From an uncultured Myxococcales bacterium (lineage in GTDB: Bacteria; Myxococcota_A; UBA9042; CAIXZC01), in the NCBI GenBank assembly GCA_903895725.1, contig CAITUV010000020.1, forward strand, positions 1-64,000: a stretch of 64,000 nt of DNA, in the 5' to 3' direction. This document shows, one piece after another, positions 17,972-26,260 of this stretch; position 1 is the stretch's first letter, and each line of letters starts with the position of its first letter. The notes below the pieces were generated by a model, which was not told where the DNA came from, made no database searches, and saw only the letters and a program-made list of their open reading frames with translations. The position numbers and the translations under genes are program-made.

Positions 17972-20491
17972 ATGGCGTTTCGACGAGGCTGCGGCTGGTG
18001 CTCGGTGCTCGTTCTGCTCGTGTCGTGCAGCTCGGGATCCAGTCCTGCCGACGCCGGGATGGATGGACAAGGCGCCGATTCCGCCCCCCGGGCGGATGCT
18101 GCCGTTGGGCTGGAAGCGTTCGAATCCACGACCGACCGCCTCCTCGCGGAGGCCGGCACCGACACGGCCGTCCCGGAAACTGCCAATGTGCCGGATCCGA
18201 GCCGGGTGTTCGAGCGCCGCACGAGGACGACGTGCCTTCCGGATGGGCCGTACCCGGTGCAACGCGTGACCCAGCTGCGAACGGAGGAGGCCCTCCCCGA
18301 TCTCGACGTGCTGGCGGTCCTGGCTCAGGCGGGGCGGGTGCTGGTGGGGGGGAACAGCGGCCTCCGCACCGCGAAAGTCGAGATCAAGACGGGTCCCGGG
18401 GCTGTCGTTGAAGTCGACTCGTTTGCGGCCGTGGAGCTTCCATTCGATGACTGTCGCGTGCGCTCCCTCTCGGAAACTGCGGACGGTGGAGTCGTGGTGG
18501 CATGCATGCTTGCCGACGACGTGTTCGCTGCCTTCCGCCTCGACGCCGAGCTTTCAATGGCCGGCGGTTCTGTCGGGGGCACGTGCACCGATGGCGTCCC
18601 CGGCAAGCCTCTCGCCTTTGAGTGCGACGGGTTGATGTGGATGCTGTGCGGCGGCCTGCTGGACGTGCAGTCGGACCTGGAGGTTGCGGCGCAACAGGAC
18701 GTGCTTTCGGCTGCGTGCGTGGGGGACGAGCCCTGGCTGCTCCGCTCGAGCGGAATCTATCGGCTCGTCGGCGGCCCGTGGAAGGGAGAGTGGTTGCCGG
18801 TCTGCTCAGCCCCGGAATGCGGCGGGCTCTCCCTGCTGGCCGGGGGACCGATGTCCGCCTGGGCCGCTGGCCAGGACCGGCTGGTGGAGCTGGGCCCGGA
18901 AGGCATCGTCACGACCTTGACTACTGGCATCGGGGGAATCCCGACCGGACAGTTCACGACGCTCTCCCCCGCGCAAGACACTGTGGCCGTCGGCCATGCC
19001 GTGGGCATGTCCGTGGCCCACCTGCCCTCGGGGCCGTTCGAGCACTTCCACTCGCTGCGCTGGCTGCCTGCAGAGGAAGTACGGGACGCGTCCTGGGGCG
19101 ACGACTCGACGCTCTGGGTGGCGACACCGGCCGGGCTTTCGGCTCTGTACCTCGAAGAAACCACTCTCGAGGCCAAGGCCGTGCGGATGCTCGAGGCTCT
19201 CGACCTCTGGTTCTGGCGACTGGGCGGTTTCCTGACTTCCAATGCAGGATTCGACGACCCATGGAGCGACGATAGCTCGACGTTGTGGGATGACGACAAC
19301 GACGGCCAATGGACCGAAGAAGGGCTCGGGGCCTTCTGCTACGCATGGAAAGTTACCGGCGACCCGAAGTACCTGGACGCGGCAGACAAGGCAGCACACA
19401 ACATGATGCTGCTCATCGATGTCCCTGCGGTCTCGTTTGCCGAGAAGGGGATGGCCCCGGGCTTCGTGTCCCGCAGCCTGGTGCGCGACGACGAGGGGGT
19501 CGTCTTCACGTCCAAGGCAACGCAGTCCAACTGGCACCTGGTGCACTGGACCGACGGGCACGACTATTACTGGAAGGACGACACGTCATCGGATGAAACG
19601 ACCGGTCACTTCTTCGGTCTGCCGCTCTACTTCGACCTGTGTGCGGATGATGCCGGCCGGGCCGAGGTCGCCGAGCGCATCGATCTCCTTGCTGGCTACA
19701 TCGTCGACAACGGCTACCGGCTCATCGACCTGGACGGCCAGCCCACCGAGCACGGGAACTGGAGCCCCGAACGCCTGGCCATGGCTCTGGACGGGCCCGA
19801 CGTCTGCGTGTCCGACGGTCATTCCCTGGTCGACTGCATGGAAGCCTGGGGCGGCGGGGCTTTCCTCGATTCCGTGGAAATCCTCGCCTACATGGCCGCT
19901 GCATGGCACGTCACGGGGAATTCTCGATATCTGGACGCGCTGGACGAGCTGGCCGGTCCGCTGCGGGTTGGCGAGGCCGCCATGTTCCACGAGGGGGTCG
20001 TCACGTGGACCGGCCGAGGCCTGGCCAATTACTGCGACCACGAGCTGGCCGACCTGGCCTTCCTGACCCTGCTCCGCTACGACCCGGACGAGGACCGCCG
20101 CGAATTGTGGCTCCAATCGATGCTGGCGGCCTGGGAATTCGAGGTGGGCGAACGCAACCCGCTCAAGTCCCTGGCCATGGCCGCAACGCTAGATGAGGTT
20201 CCGGGCCTGTCCCCGGCGGTCGACACGCTCGTGAGATACCCCGAGGACCTCCGCCAGTGGAACGTTGACAACGCCCACCGACTCGACGCCGAGCCCGACA
20301 CTCCGGATCGCTTCGGCGAGGCACAATTCAAGACGGTGCTGCCGCACGACGAAATCCCCATCCAACGCTGGGACTACAACCCGTACCGGGTCAAGGACGG
20401 GGGCGATGGCACCTCGCGTCTGAGTCCGGCTTTCTGGCTTCTCCCCTACTGGGGCCTGCGCTACCACGGGGCGATCTGCACGGCCAGATAG
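17972..20491 (+). CDS. Large lipoprotein: propeller-like N-half, helical-barrel C-half
   Basis: 839 residues; ATG 17972 follows GGAGGGAGG. Lipobox VSC after LVLL. An acidic linker precedes a propeller-like region (about 85-400) with repeated short blades. From about residue 405 the protein becomes helical with recurring tyrosine/aspartate helices (YLDAADKAAHNMMLL, YLDALDELAGPL), similar to six-hairpin (alpha/alpha) barrels of glycoside hydrolases and lyases. One segment, DDDNDGQWTEEG, could be a calcium loop. No catalytic pair can be assigned with confidence. It converges with the next gene at 16 bp. It may be a surface carbohydrate-processing or binding lipoprotein (inference). Confidence 0.85.
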   Translation: MAFRRGCGWCSVLVLLVSCSSGSSPADAGMDGQGADSAPRADAAVGLEAFESTTDRLLAEAGTDTAVPETANVPDPSRVFERRTRTTCLPDGPYPVQRVTQLRTEEALPDLDVLAVLAQAGRVLVGGNSGLRTAKVEIKTGPGAVVEVDSFAAVELPFDDCRVRSLSETADGGVVVACMLADDVFAAFRLDAELSMAGGSVGGTCTDGVPGKPLAFECDGLMWMLCGGLLDVQSDLEVAAQQDVLSAACVGDEPWLLRSSGIYRLVGGPWKGEWLPVCSAPECGGLSLLAGGPMSAWAAGQDRLVELGPEGIVTTLTTGIGGIPTGQFTTLSPAQDTVAVGHAVGMSVAHLPSGPFEHFHSLRWLPAEEVRDASWGDDSTLWVATPAGLSALYLEETTLEAKAVRMLEALDLWFWRLGGFLTSNAGFDDPWSDDSSTLWDDDNDGQWTEEGLGAFCYAWKVTGDPKYLDAADKAAHNMMLLIDVPAVSFAEKGMAPGFVSRSLVRDDEGVVFTSKATQSNWHLVHWTDGHDYYWKDDTSSDETTGHFFGLPLYFDLCADDAGRAEVAERIDLLAGYIVDNGYRLIDLDGQPTEHGNWSPERLAMALDGPDVCVSDGHSLVDCMEAWGGGAFLDSVEILAYMAAAWHVTGNSRYLDALDELAGPLRVGEAAMFHEGVVTWTGRGLANYCDHELADLAFLTLLRYDPDEDRRELWLQSMLAAWEFEVGERNPLKSLAMAATLDEVPGLSPAVDTLVRYPEDLRQWNVDNAHRLDAEPDTPDRFGEAQFKTVLPHDEIPIQRWDYNPYRVKDGGDGTSRLSPAFWLLPYWGLRYHGAICTAR

Positions 20492-20507
20492 GCTGGTTCC
20501 CCGCCAC

Positions 20508-22013
20508 TCACAGGCACCCGCTGTTGCCCCAGCCGCGGGCAGCGGGCCAGTCGAAGTCCTGTCCTGGATGCTCGGGGGCAGCCAGAATGCGGAAGTCGGA
20601 GCCGCACGTGAGAGCCACGGTCCCGACGGAGGACGGCAGCGACATGGCCGGTGACGGGCAGTCGCCATCCCAGTACACGGCCCGGTACTCCCCTTCAAGC
20701 CCCCCGTCGAGCAGGCTGTCCCCGGAGCTCACCAGGAATGCGAGCGTGTCGTTCCCCTGCACGGTCCCGGCAAAACCCCCCAGTCGCAACGCCGCAAGCT
20801 CGAAGAAGACCGCCCCGCTACGCACGGGCTGCACGTCGAATGGACTCTGCTCCACAGCCCGGTAGACCCCGCCCTTCTTGAGGGAGAGCAGGGCTTCCCC
20901 CGGGTTTCGGAGAACGGGCCCGGCAAGCGGAATCCCGGACGCAGAATCAACCTTCCATGCGCTGTTGGCGTCTGGCCCCTCTTCCACCGGCAACGCACGA
21001 AGTCGCCCCTTGGAGGTGAGCACGTACACGTACCCCTTCCGGTCCAGGGCCAGTCCCTGAATGGGGGACTCGAGCTGCTCCGCCTTCAGCTCCCACCCCA
21101 GCTCCAGAAGTCCCGTCGTCCCCACCGGCCTGACTCCCACCAGGCGCGTGGCGTCGCTCGCCGGCACCACGAGCCATCCTGAGGCCTCATGCCGGACCAC
21201 GCCAATTCCGGTTGGGAGCGTCCCGACGTCCAGCGGAAGAGAACCGGGCTTGCCACCGGGAAGCACCCGCCACACCGCCTCCGACGTGGTCCACGCCACG
21301 GCGCCCGACGCACAGGCCGCCACGGGGCCAGTGACCGAGCCCTGAGACCCCAGCTTGCCGTCGTCACCCCATCCGGCCAGCGGCTTTCCGCCGAAATCGA
21401 CGGCATGCACGGTCGAGCCGGCGGCCACCACGACAAACCCATCCCCCACGTTCTCGGTGTCCCAGACGACCGCCGGGGCGGGTGCGACGTTGTCACCCCC
21501 CACTCCCTCGCCCCCCTCGCCCCCTCCCCCACCATCGCCTCCCTCGGCCCCCCCACTCACATCGGCGCTCTCGCCCCCTTCAGTCCCCTCACGCCCCACG
21601 TCCCCCGGTGAGAGGGCCTCCTCCCACCCCCCGGTCGCGTCGCGCTTCAGGAGGGACAGAGCTCCACCAGCCTCCACCCGCGTGAAATAGAAGCTACCGT
21701 CCATGCCACCGACCGGGCCCGAGATCGTGCTGCCGGCAAACTGCTCCTCCCGGACTCCGCAGTCGGGATCCTGGTCCAGGCGGCCCCCGGACAGGTCGCA
21801 ACACGATTCCCCCGCCCCGGTCGAGCAGGGTGGAACCAGGTAGTGGAAGGTGTGATGGAAGCAGAGCCCTTCCTCGCACTCGGGGAACTGTTCAGGGCAG
21901 GGCTTCTCGGGGCCGCATTCCGAGAGGCCGGGGTCTTTGAAGCACCCGCCGCCGGAACTCGCGACAACCGCCAATGCCGCCGCCAGCGGCCCGATGGGGA
22001 ATCCCTTTCTCAT
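20508..22013 (-). CDS. PQQ-propeller-like lipoprotein
   Basis: 501 residues from ATG 22013. The lipobox is GGGC after an Ala/Val-rich signal (MRKGFPIGPLAAALAVVASS). A small Cys cluster (CGPEKPCPEQFPECEEGLCF) follows, then a Gly/Glu linker near residue 150-180. The rest has PQQ/quinoprotein-type blades (VVVAAGSTVHAVDFGGKPL; GYVYVLTSKGRLRALPVEEG). No enzyme signature is visible, so a binding or scaffold propeller is most likely. The start codon lacks a Shine-Dalgarno sequence and sits about one base from the predicted transcription start (see promoter 22021-22049), so the message may be leaderless. A longer TTG start at 22049 is possible but would overlap the promoter. Confidence 0.82.
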   Translation of the reverse strand: MRKGFPIGPLAAALAVVASSGGGCFKDPGLSECGPEKPCPEQFPECEEGLCFHHTFHYLVPPCSTGAGESCCDLSGGRLDQDPDCGVREEQFAGSTISGPVGGMDGSFYFTRVEAGGALSLLKRDATGGWEEALSPGDVGREGTEGGESADVSGGAEGGDGGGGGEGGEGVGGDNVAPAPAVVWDTENVGDGFVVVAAGSTVHAVDFGGKPLAGWGDDGKLGSQGSVTGPVAACASGAVAWTTSEAVWRVLPGGKPGSLPLDVGTLPTGIGVVRHEASGWLVVPASDATRLVGVRPVGTTGLLELGWELKAEQLESPIQGLALDRKGYVYVLTSKGRLRALPVEEGPDANSAWKVDSASGIPLAGPVLRNPGEALLSLKKGGVYRAVEQSPFDVQPVRSGAVFFELAALRLGGFAGTVQGNDTLAFLVSSGDSLLDGGLEGEYRAVYWDGDCPSPAMSLPSSVGTVALTCGSDFRILAAPEHPGQDFDWPAARGWGNSGCL

Positions 22014-22020
22014 GGGAGCG

Positions 22021-22049
22021 ACCTTAGCCGCCCCGCCCCGAGACGTCAA
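22021..22049 (-). promoter_or_regulatory. Predicted promoter giving a leaderless message
   Basis: On the minus strand TTGACG (22049-22044), 17 bp, TAAGGT (22026-22021). The expected transcription start (about 22014) coincides with ATG 22013. Confidence 0.35.
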
Positions 22050-22128
22050 GCGCCACTCCGCTGCAGGTTGTCGAGCCGCTGCGCCCCAAGTTCCGCCGGG
22101 AGGTCTTCAAGGCGCAGCGCTTTCGTGG

Positions 22129-22157
22129 TTGAACGCACGCGTGGTTTGGGGTAGCTT
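22129..22157 (+). promoter_or_regulatory. Predicted promoter for glgP
   Basis: TTGAAC (22129-22134), 17 bp, TAGCTT (22152-22157). The -10 is weak. ATG is at 22190 with GGAGGTT before it. Confidence 0.35.
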
Positions 22158-22189
22158 AGACGCCCGGCATACCCAACGGAGGTTGTCGA

Positions 22190-24760
22190 ATGAGGCCGCT
22201 CCGGACGTTCTTCGTCGAACCGAATCTGCCCGCACGGCTGGCCGTGCTGAAGGATCTTGCCTACAACGTGCGATGGACCTGGAATCCTGCCATGCGCGAG
22301 CTGTTCCGCCGCATCGACGATGCGCTGTGGGAAAGCTCCGGCCACAACCCGGTCCGCATGCTCGGAATGGTCGAGCCGTCCCGGTACCAGGCCCTCCTGG
22401 AAGATGAGTCGTTCCTGTACCACCTCGACAAGGTGGAGCAGGAATTCCGGGAGTACATTGCCGGCGAGAATACCTGGTTTGCCAAGGCACACCCGGACAT
22501 CCAGGGTCCGGTCACGGCCTACTTCTCGGCCGAGTTCGGAGTGGCCGACAGCGTACCGATCTTCAGCGGCGGACTGGGAGTGCTTGCCGGCGACCATCTC
22601 AAGTCGGCCAGCGACATGGGTGTGCCCATCATTGGCGTGGGGCTGGCTTACCAGGAGGGCTACTTCCACCAGTACCTGAACCCGGACGGCTGGCAGCAGG
22701 AGACCTACCCGGTCAACGACTTCCACACCATGCCGTTCACCCGCGTGCTCGACGAGGCCGGCAACCAGGTGGTCATCTCCATCCCGTTCCCGGGGCGTCA
22801 GCTCAAGGCCTATGTCTGGCAGGTCGCGGTGGGGCGCAGCCGCCTGTTGCTTCTCGATTCGAACCACCAGGAAAACAGCGAGCACGACCGCCACATCACG
22901 GCTCAGCTTTACGGCGGCGACCAGGAGACTCGAATCCAGCAGGAGATCGTGCTGGGCATGGGCGGTGTGCGGATGCTCGAGCGGCTGGGGTTGAGCACTC
23001 CGGTGCTGCACTCCAACGAGGGGCATGCGGCATTCCTGATCCTCGAGCGGATCCGTCAGTTGGTCGTTGGCCAGAAGGTCCCGTTCCCGGTGGCCCGGGA
23101 GGCGGCTCTGGCGGGGGTGATCTTCACCACGCACACCCCGGTTCCGGCGGGCATCGACGTGTTCCCGAGGCACCTGGTCGAGCGGTATTTTGCGGACTAC
23201 GTACGGGACGTGGGCATCGACATGGAGACGCTGCTCCAGATGGGGCGGGTGGATCCGAACGATGCCTCCTCGGGCTTCAACATGGCCGTCCTGGCGGTGA
23301 GGCTTTCCTACGCCACCAATGCGGTCAGCCGCCTGCACCGCACGACGAGCCGAGAGATGTGGAGGGGGGTGTGGCCCGGCATTGCAGACAACGACATCCC
23401 GATCGGGCACGTGACCAACGGCATCCACATCCCGTCCTGGGTATCGGTAGACATGGGCGGGCTGTTCGACCGGTACCTCGGCCCACGCTGGCGGGAAGAC
23501 CCTCGTGACCGGCTCCTGTGGGAACGCGTCGACAACATCCCCATGGAGGAGCTCTGGAGGACGCACGAGCGGCGCCGCGAGCGCCTCGTGGCCATGGCCC
23601 GGCAGAAGACCCGGGAGCGTCTCACGCGACACGGAGCCACGGCCCGGACCCTCGAGGCCGCCAGTGAAGTGCTCGATCCCGAAGCCCTCACCATCGGGTT
23701 CGCCCGCCGCTTCGCTCCGTACAAGCGGGCCACCATGCTGCTTCGCGACCTCGACCGCCTCATCCACATCGTCGGCGACCGCCACAAGCCGGTCCAGTTC
23801 CTCTTCGCCGGCAAGGCGCATCCCCGTGACCAGTTCGGCAAGGAGCTCATCCGCAGCATCACCCAGGCCATGCGCAGGCCGGAGCTGGCCAACCGAATCG
23901 TCTTCCTCGAGGACTATGACCTCAACATCGCCCGCTACCTGGTCCAGGGCGTGGACATCTGGCTAAACAACCCCCGCCGCCCCAAGGAGGCCAGCGGCAC
24001 GTCGGGCATGAAGGCCGTGGCCAACGGGGCCATCCACCTCAGCACCAAGGACGGCTGGTGGGCCGAGGTCGATTCCGAAGGGCTCGGCTGGACCATCGGA
24101 GCGGGCGAGGAGTACCCCGAAGAGCTGCACGACTACGCGGACGAGGTGGAGAGCAAGGCGCTCTACGACCTGCTGGAGAACGAGATCGTGCCGCTCTTCT
24201 ACCGCAGGGCCAAGGACGGCATACCCCGCGGCTGGGTCCAGCGGATGAAGAAGTCCATGAAGGAGCTCTGTCCGGTGTTCAACTCGAACCGCATGGTCCG
24301 ACAGTACACCGAGAAGTACTACCTTCGCTCCCTGCAGCAGGTCCGACTCCTGAATGCCGACTCGCTGGAGCCGGCCCGCAGGCTGGCCGAGTGGAAGCAG
24401 GTCGTGCGGGCCAACTGGTCGAGGATCCAGGTCAGCCGCCTCGAGGTGGACATCGGCGACCGCACTCTCGTCGGCTCCACGGGCAGCGTCCGGGCGTGGA
24501 TGGACATCGCCCCGCTGCTCCCGCAGGACATCAACATCGAGGTCGTCTACGGTCGCATCGACGAGGACTTCGAGATCCAGGAATCCGGTGCCGTGCCCAT
24601 GCGTTACGAGAGCACCGACGAGCACAACCACTCGCTCTTCCGGGGCATCATCCCCTGCACGACCAGCGGCAAGATCGGCTTTGCCATCCGCATCCTGCCG
24701 CGCCATCGAGACCTTCCCAATCCGTACCAGATGGGACTCGTCCGGATCGTGGAGTCGTAG
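22190..24760 (+). CDS. glgP: Alpha-glucan (glycogen) phosphorylase
   Basis: 856 residues; ATG 22190 follows GGAGGTTGTCGA. It belongs to the short bacterial/archaeal alpha-glucan phosphorylase type (TIGR02094), with an N-terminal DUF3417-like region (AYNVRWTWNPAMRELFRRID), the family motif AYFSAEFGVADSVPIFSGGL and the PLP site EASGTSGMKAVANGAIHLS, in which Lys608 forms the Schiff base. It releases glucose-1-phosphate from glycogen or maltodextrin. With pgi 13 kb away it supports storage-glucan turnover, though the two are not in one operon. It converges on the FAD oxidoreductase gene with a 6-bp gap. All key regions are intact. Confidence 0.95.
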   Translation: MRPLRTFFVEPNLPARLAVLKDLAYNVRWTWNPAMRELFRRIDDALWESSGHNPVRMLGMVEPSRYQALLEDESFLYHLDKVEQEFREYIAGENTWFAKAHPDIQGPVTAYFSAEFGVADSVPIFSGGLGVLAGDHLKSASDMGVPIIGVGLAYQEGYFHQYLNPDGWQQETYPVNDFHTMPFTRVLDEAGNQVVISIPFPGRQLKAYVWQVAVGRSRLLLLDSNHQENSEHDRHITAQLYGGDQETRIQQEIVLGMGGVRMLERLGLSTPVLHSNEGHAAFLILERIRQLVVGQKVPFPVAREAALAGVIFTTHTPVPAGIDVFPRHLVERYFADYVRDVGIDMETLLQMGRVDPNDASSGFNMAVLAVRLSYATNAVSRLHRTTSREMWRGVWPGIADNDIPIGHVTNGIHIPSWVSVDMGGLFDRYLGPRWREDPRDRLLWERVDNIPMEELWRTHERRRERLVAMARQKTRERLTRHGATARTLEAASEVLDPEALTIGFARRFAPYKRATMLLRDLDRLIHIVGDRHKPVQFLFAGKAHPRDQFGKELIRSITQAMRRPELANRIVFLEDYDLNIARYLVQGVDIWLNNPRRPKEASGTSGMKAVANGAIHLSTKDGWWAEVDSEGLGWTIGAGEEYPEELHDYADEVESKALYDLLENEIVPLFYRRAKDGIPRGWVQRMKKSMKELCPVFNSNRMVRQYTEKYYLRSLQQVRLLNADSLEPARRLAEWKQVVRANWSRIQVSRLEVDIGDRTLVGSTGSVRAWMDIAPLLPQDINIEVVYGRIDEDFEIQESGAVPMRYESTDEHNHSLFRGIIPCTTSGKIGFAIRILPRHRDLPNPYQMGLVRIVES

Positions 24761-24766
24761 GAACCC

Positions 24767-26260
24767 CTACCCCCGCCGGAACTGGAGCCGGTCGTCCCTG
24801 CAGAGAAGCTGCACCGCGTGCCGCCCGGTGAGGATCGACGTGGGCACTCCCCCGCCGGCAACGGTCCACTGCCCGGCCATGTAGAAGTCCTTCAGGCCCG
24901 GAAGCACACGGGGCAGGTAGCTCATCAGCGCGGCCGGAACAGGCGTGAAGCCCTCGTAGGCCCCCCGGTGGTTCCGTGTGTATCGCCAGGTCGTCCAGGG
25001 GGTCGCCACGTCGGTGACCTTGACGCGGTCCCGGAGTGCGGGCACGTACCCCACCAGCCGCTGGCGAAGCACCTCCGCCACTCGGGCCTTCTCCTCGTCG
25101 TACCGTCCCTGGTCCGCCCTCAGATTGGCCCAGTAGTCCCAGGTTGTCTCCACCGCAACCTGCAGCGACGCCTTTCCCGACTCCGGCACGAATGCCCCGT
25201 AGTTGAATGACCGCAGAAGGATGAAGCGGTTGGCCTGTTCCCCGACGACGAGCGGCTCCTGCAGGCGGACCGTCCAGGTGGGGGCGTATCCGTCCAGGCT
25301 GTCCTCGAGGCCGAAATGCACGACCAGCAGCGGGCGGAACAGCGGCCATTCCCCGTAGGCACGGGCCAGCGCAGTGGGCAGGTACTTCCCGTCGAGCATC
25401 TCGAAGAGCACCGATCTCCCGTCGGCGGCGGAGATCACGGCATCGGCCCGATGCTCCGTTCCATCCTCGAGGAGCACGCCCACCGCCCGTCCGCGCTCCA
25501 CCAGGATCTTCTTCACCGTGCTCCGGTAGTGCAGCTCGCCCCCCATCTCCAGCAACTTCTTCTCCGATGCCCGGGCCACAGCCAACGACCCGTCGGCCGG
25601 CATGGCCATCTGCCCTTCGCTCAGGAGGCCGAGGATCCACCCCATGAACCAGACCGGCACCTCGGGGAAAAAGAGGTTGCCCACGATGTCGCCGACCAGC
25701 CGGTCCGCAAAGCCCTTTCCGTACTGCTGGAGCTGGCCCCCGAATGGACCGCCGAAGTACTTGAGCACCTTGCGCAGACGCCAGAAGAACCGCACCTTGT
25801 CGACCAGGGTCTGCATCTCGGGGGGCTTGTCCATCCCGCTCCCCATGGCCCCGTTCCCCCGGAATGCCCGGGCGCACGCCACCAGCATCTGGATGCGTTT
25901 GCGGTCCGACGGGGCCGCCTTCACGAGGTCCGCCTCGAGACGCTCCAGGTTCCCCGTCACGTCGATGCGCTCCCGCCCCCCTTCGTCCTCCACGCGGATG
26001 TACGTATCGACCGGAACCAGCCGCACCTCGGGCAGGATCCCCACGTCCCGGTACACGTCGTAGAACGGATTGCCCTCCCGTGCCCCCATGAACCAGTGCA
26101 TCCCGCCGTCGAACAGGTACCCCTTGCGCTTCCAGGCCGCCAGCACTCCGCCCGGCACGGCCGCATGCTCGAACACGGTCACTCCGTACCCGTTCCTCCG
26201 AGCATGGATCCCGGCGGAAAGCCCTGCCAACCCGGCACCGATCACGATCACCTTCCTCAT
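24767..26260 (-). CDS. Phytoene-desaturase-like FAD oxidoreductase
   Basis: 497 residues from ATG 26260, which follows GGAGGG and overlaps the upstream kinase stop by 4 bp (ATGA). The N-terminal FAD-binding fold is intact (VIGAGLAGLSAGIHARRNGY with an acidic residue closing the second strand). The second FAD motif, typical of CrtI-like desaturases and isomerases, is near the end (GQWTVAGGGVPTSILTGRHA). The family includes carotenoid desaturases, CrtISO-type isomerases and several uncharacterised members. No other carotenoid gene is nearby, so the substrate is unknown. Coupling to a Ser/Thr kinase and a surface lipoprotein is unexpected. Confidence 0.9.
   Translation of the reverse strand: MRKVIVIGAGLAGLSAGIHARRNGYGVTVFEHAAVPGGVLAAWKRKGYLFDGGMHWFMGAREGNPFYDVYRDVGILPEVRLVPVDTYIRVEDEGGRERIDVTGNLERLEADLVKAAPSDRKRIQMLVACARAFRGNGAMGSGMDKPPEMQTLVDKVRFFWRLRKVLKYFGGPFGGQLQQYGKGFADRLVGDIVGNLFFPEVPVWFMGWILGLLSEGQMAMPADGSLAVARASEKKLLEMGGELHYRSTVKKILVERGRAVGVLLEDGTEHRADAVISAADGRSVLFEMLDGKYLPTALARAYGEWPLFRPLLVVHFGLEDSLDGYAPTWTVRLQEPLVVGEQANRFILLRSFNYGAFVPESGKASLQVAVETTWDYWANLRADQGRYDEEKARVAEVLRQRLVGYVPALRDRVKVTDVATPWTTWRYTRNHRGAYEGFTPVPAALMSYLPRVLPGLKDFYMAGQWTVAGGGVPTSILTGRHAVQLLCRDDRLQFRRG

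Noticed and set aside
22046..23821. Minus-strand open frame of 591 codons opposite glgP
   Set aside because: Shadow of a well-conserved enzyme; composition dominated by His, Val, Asp and Arg.
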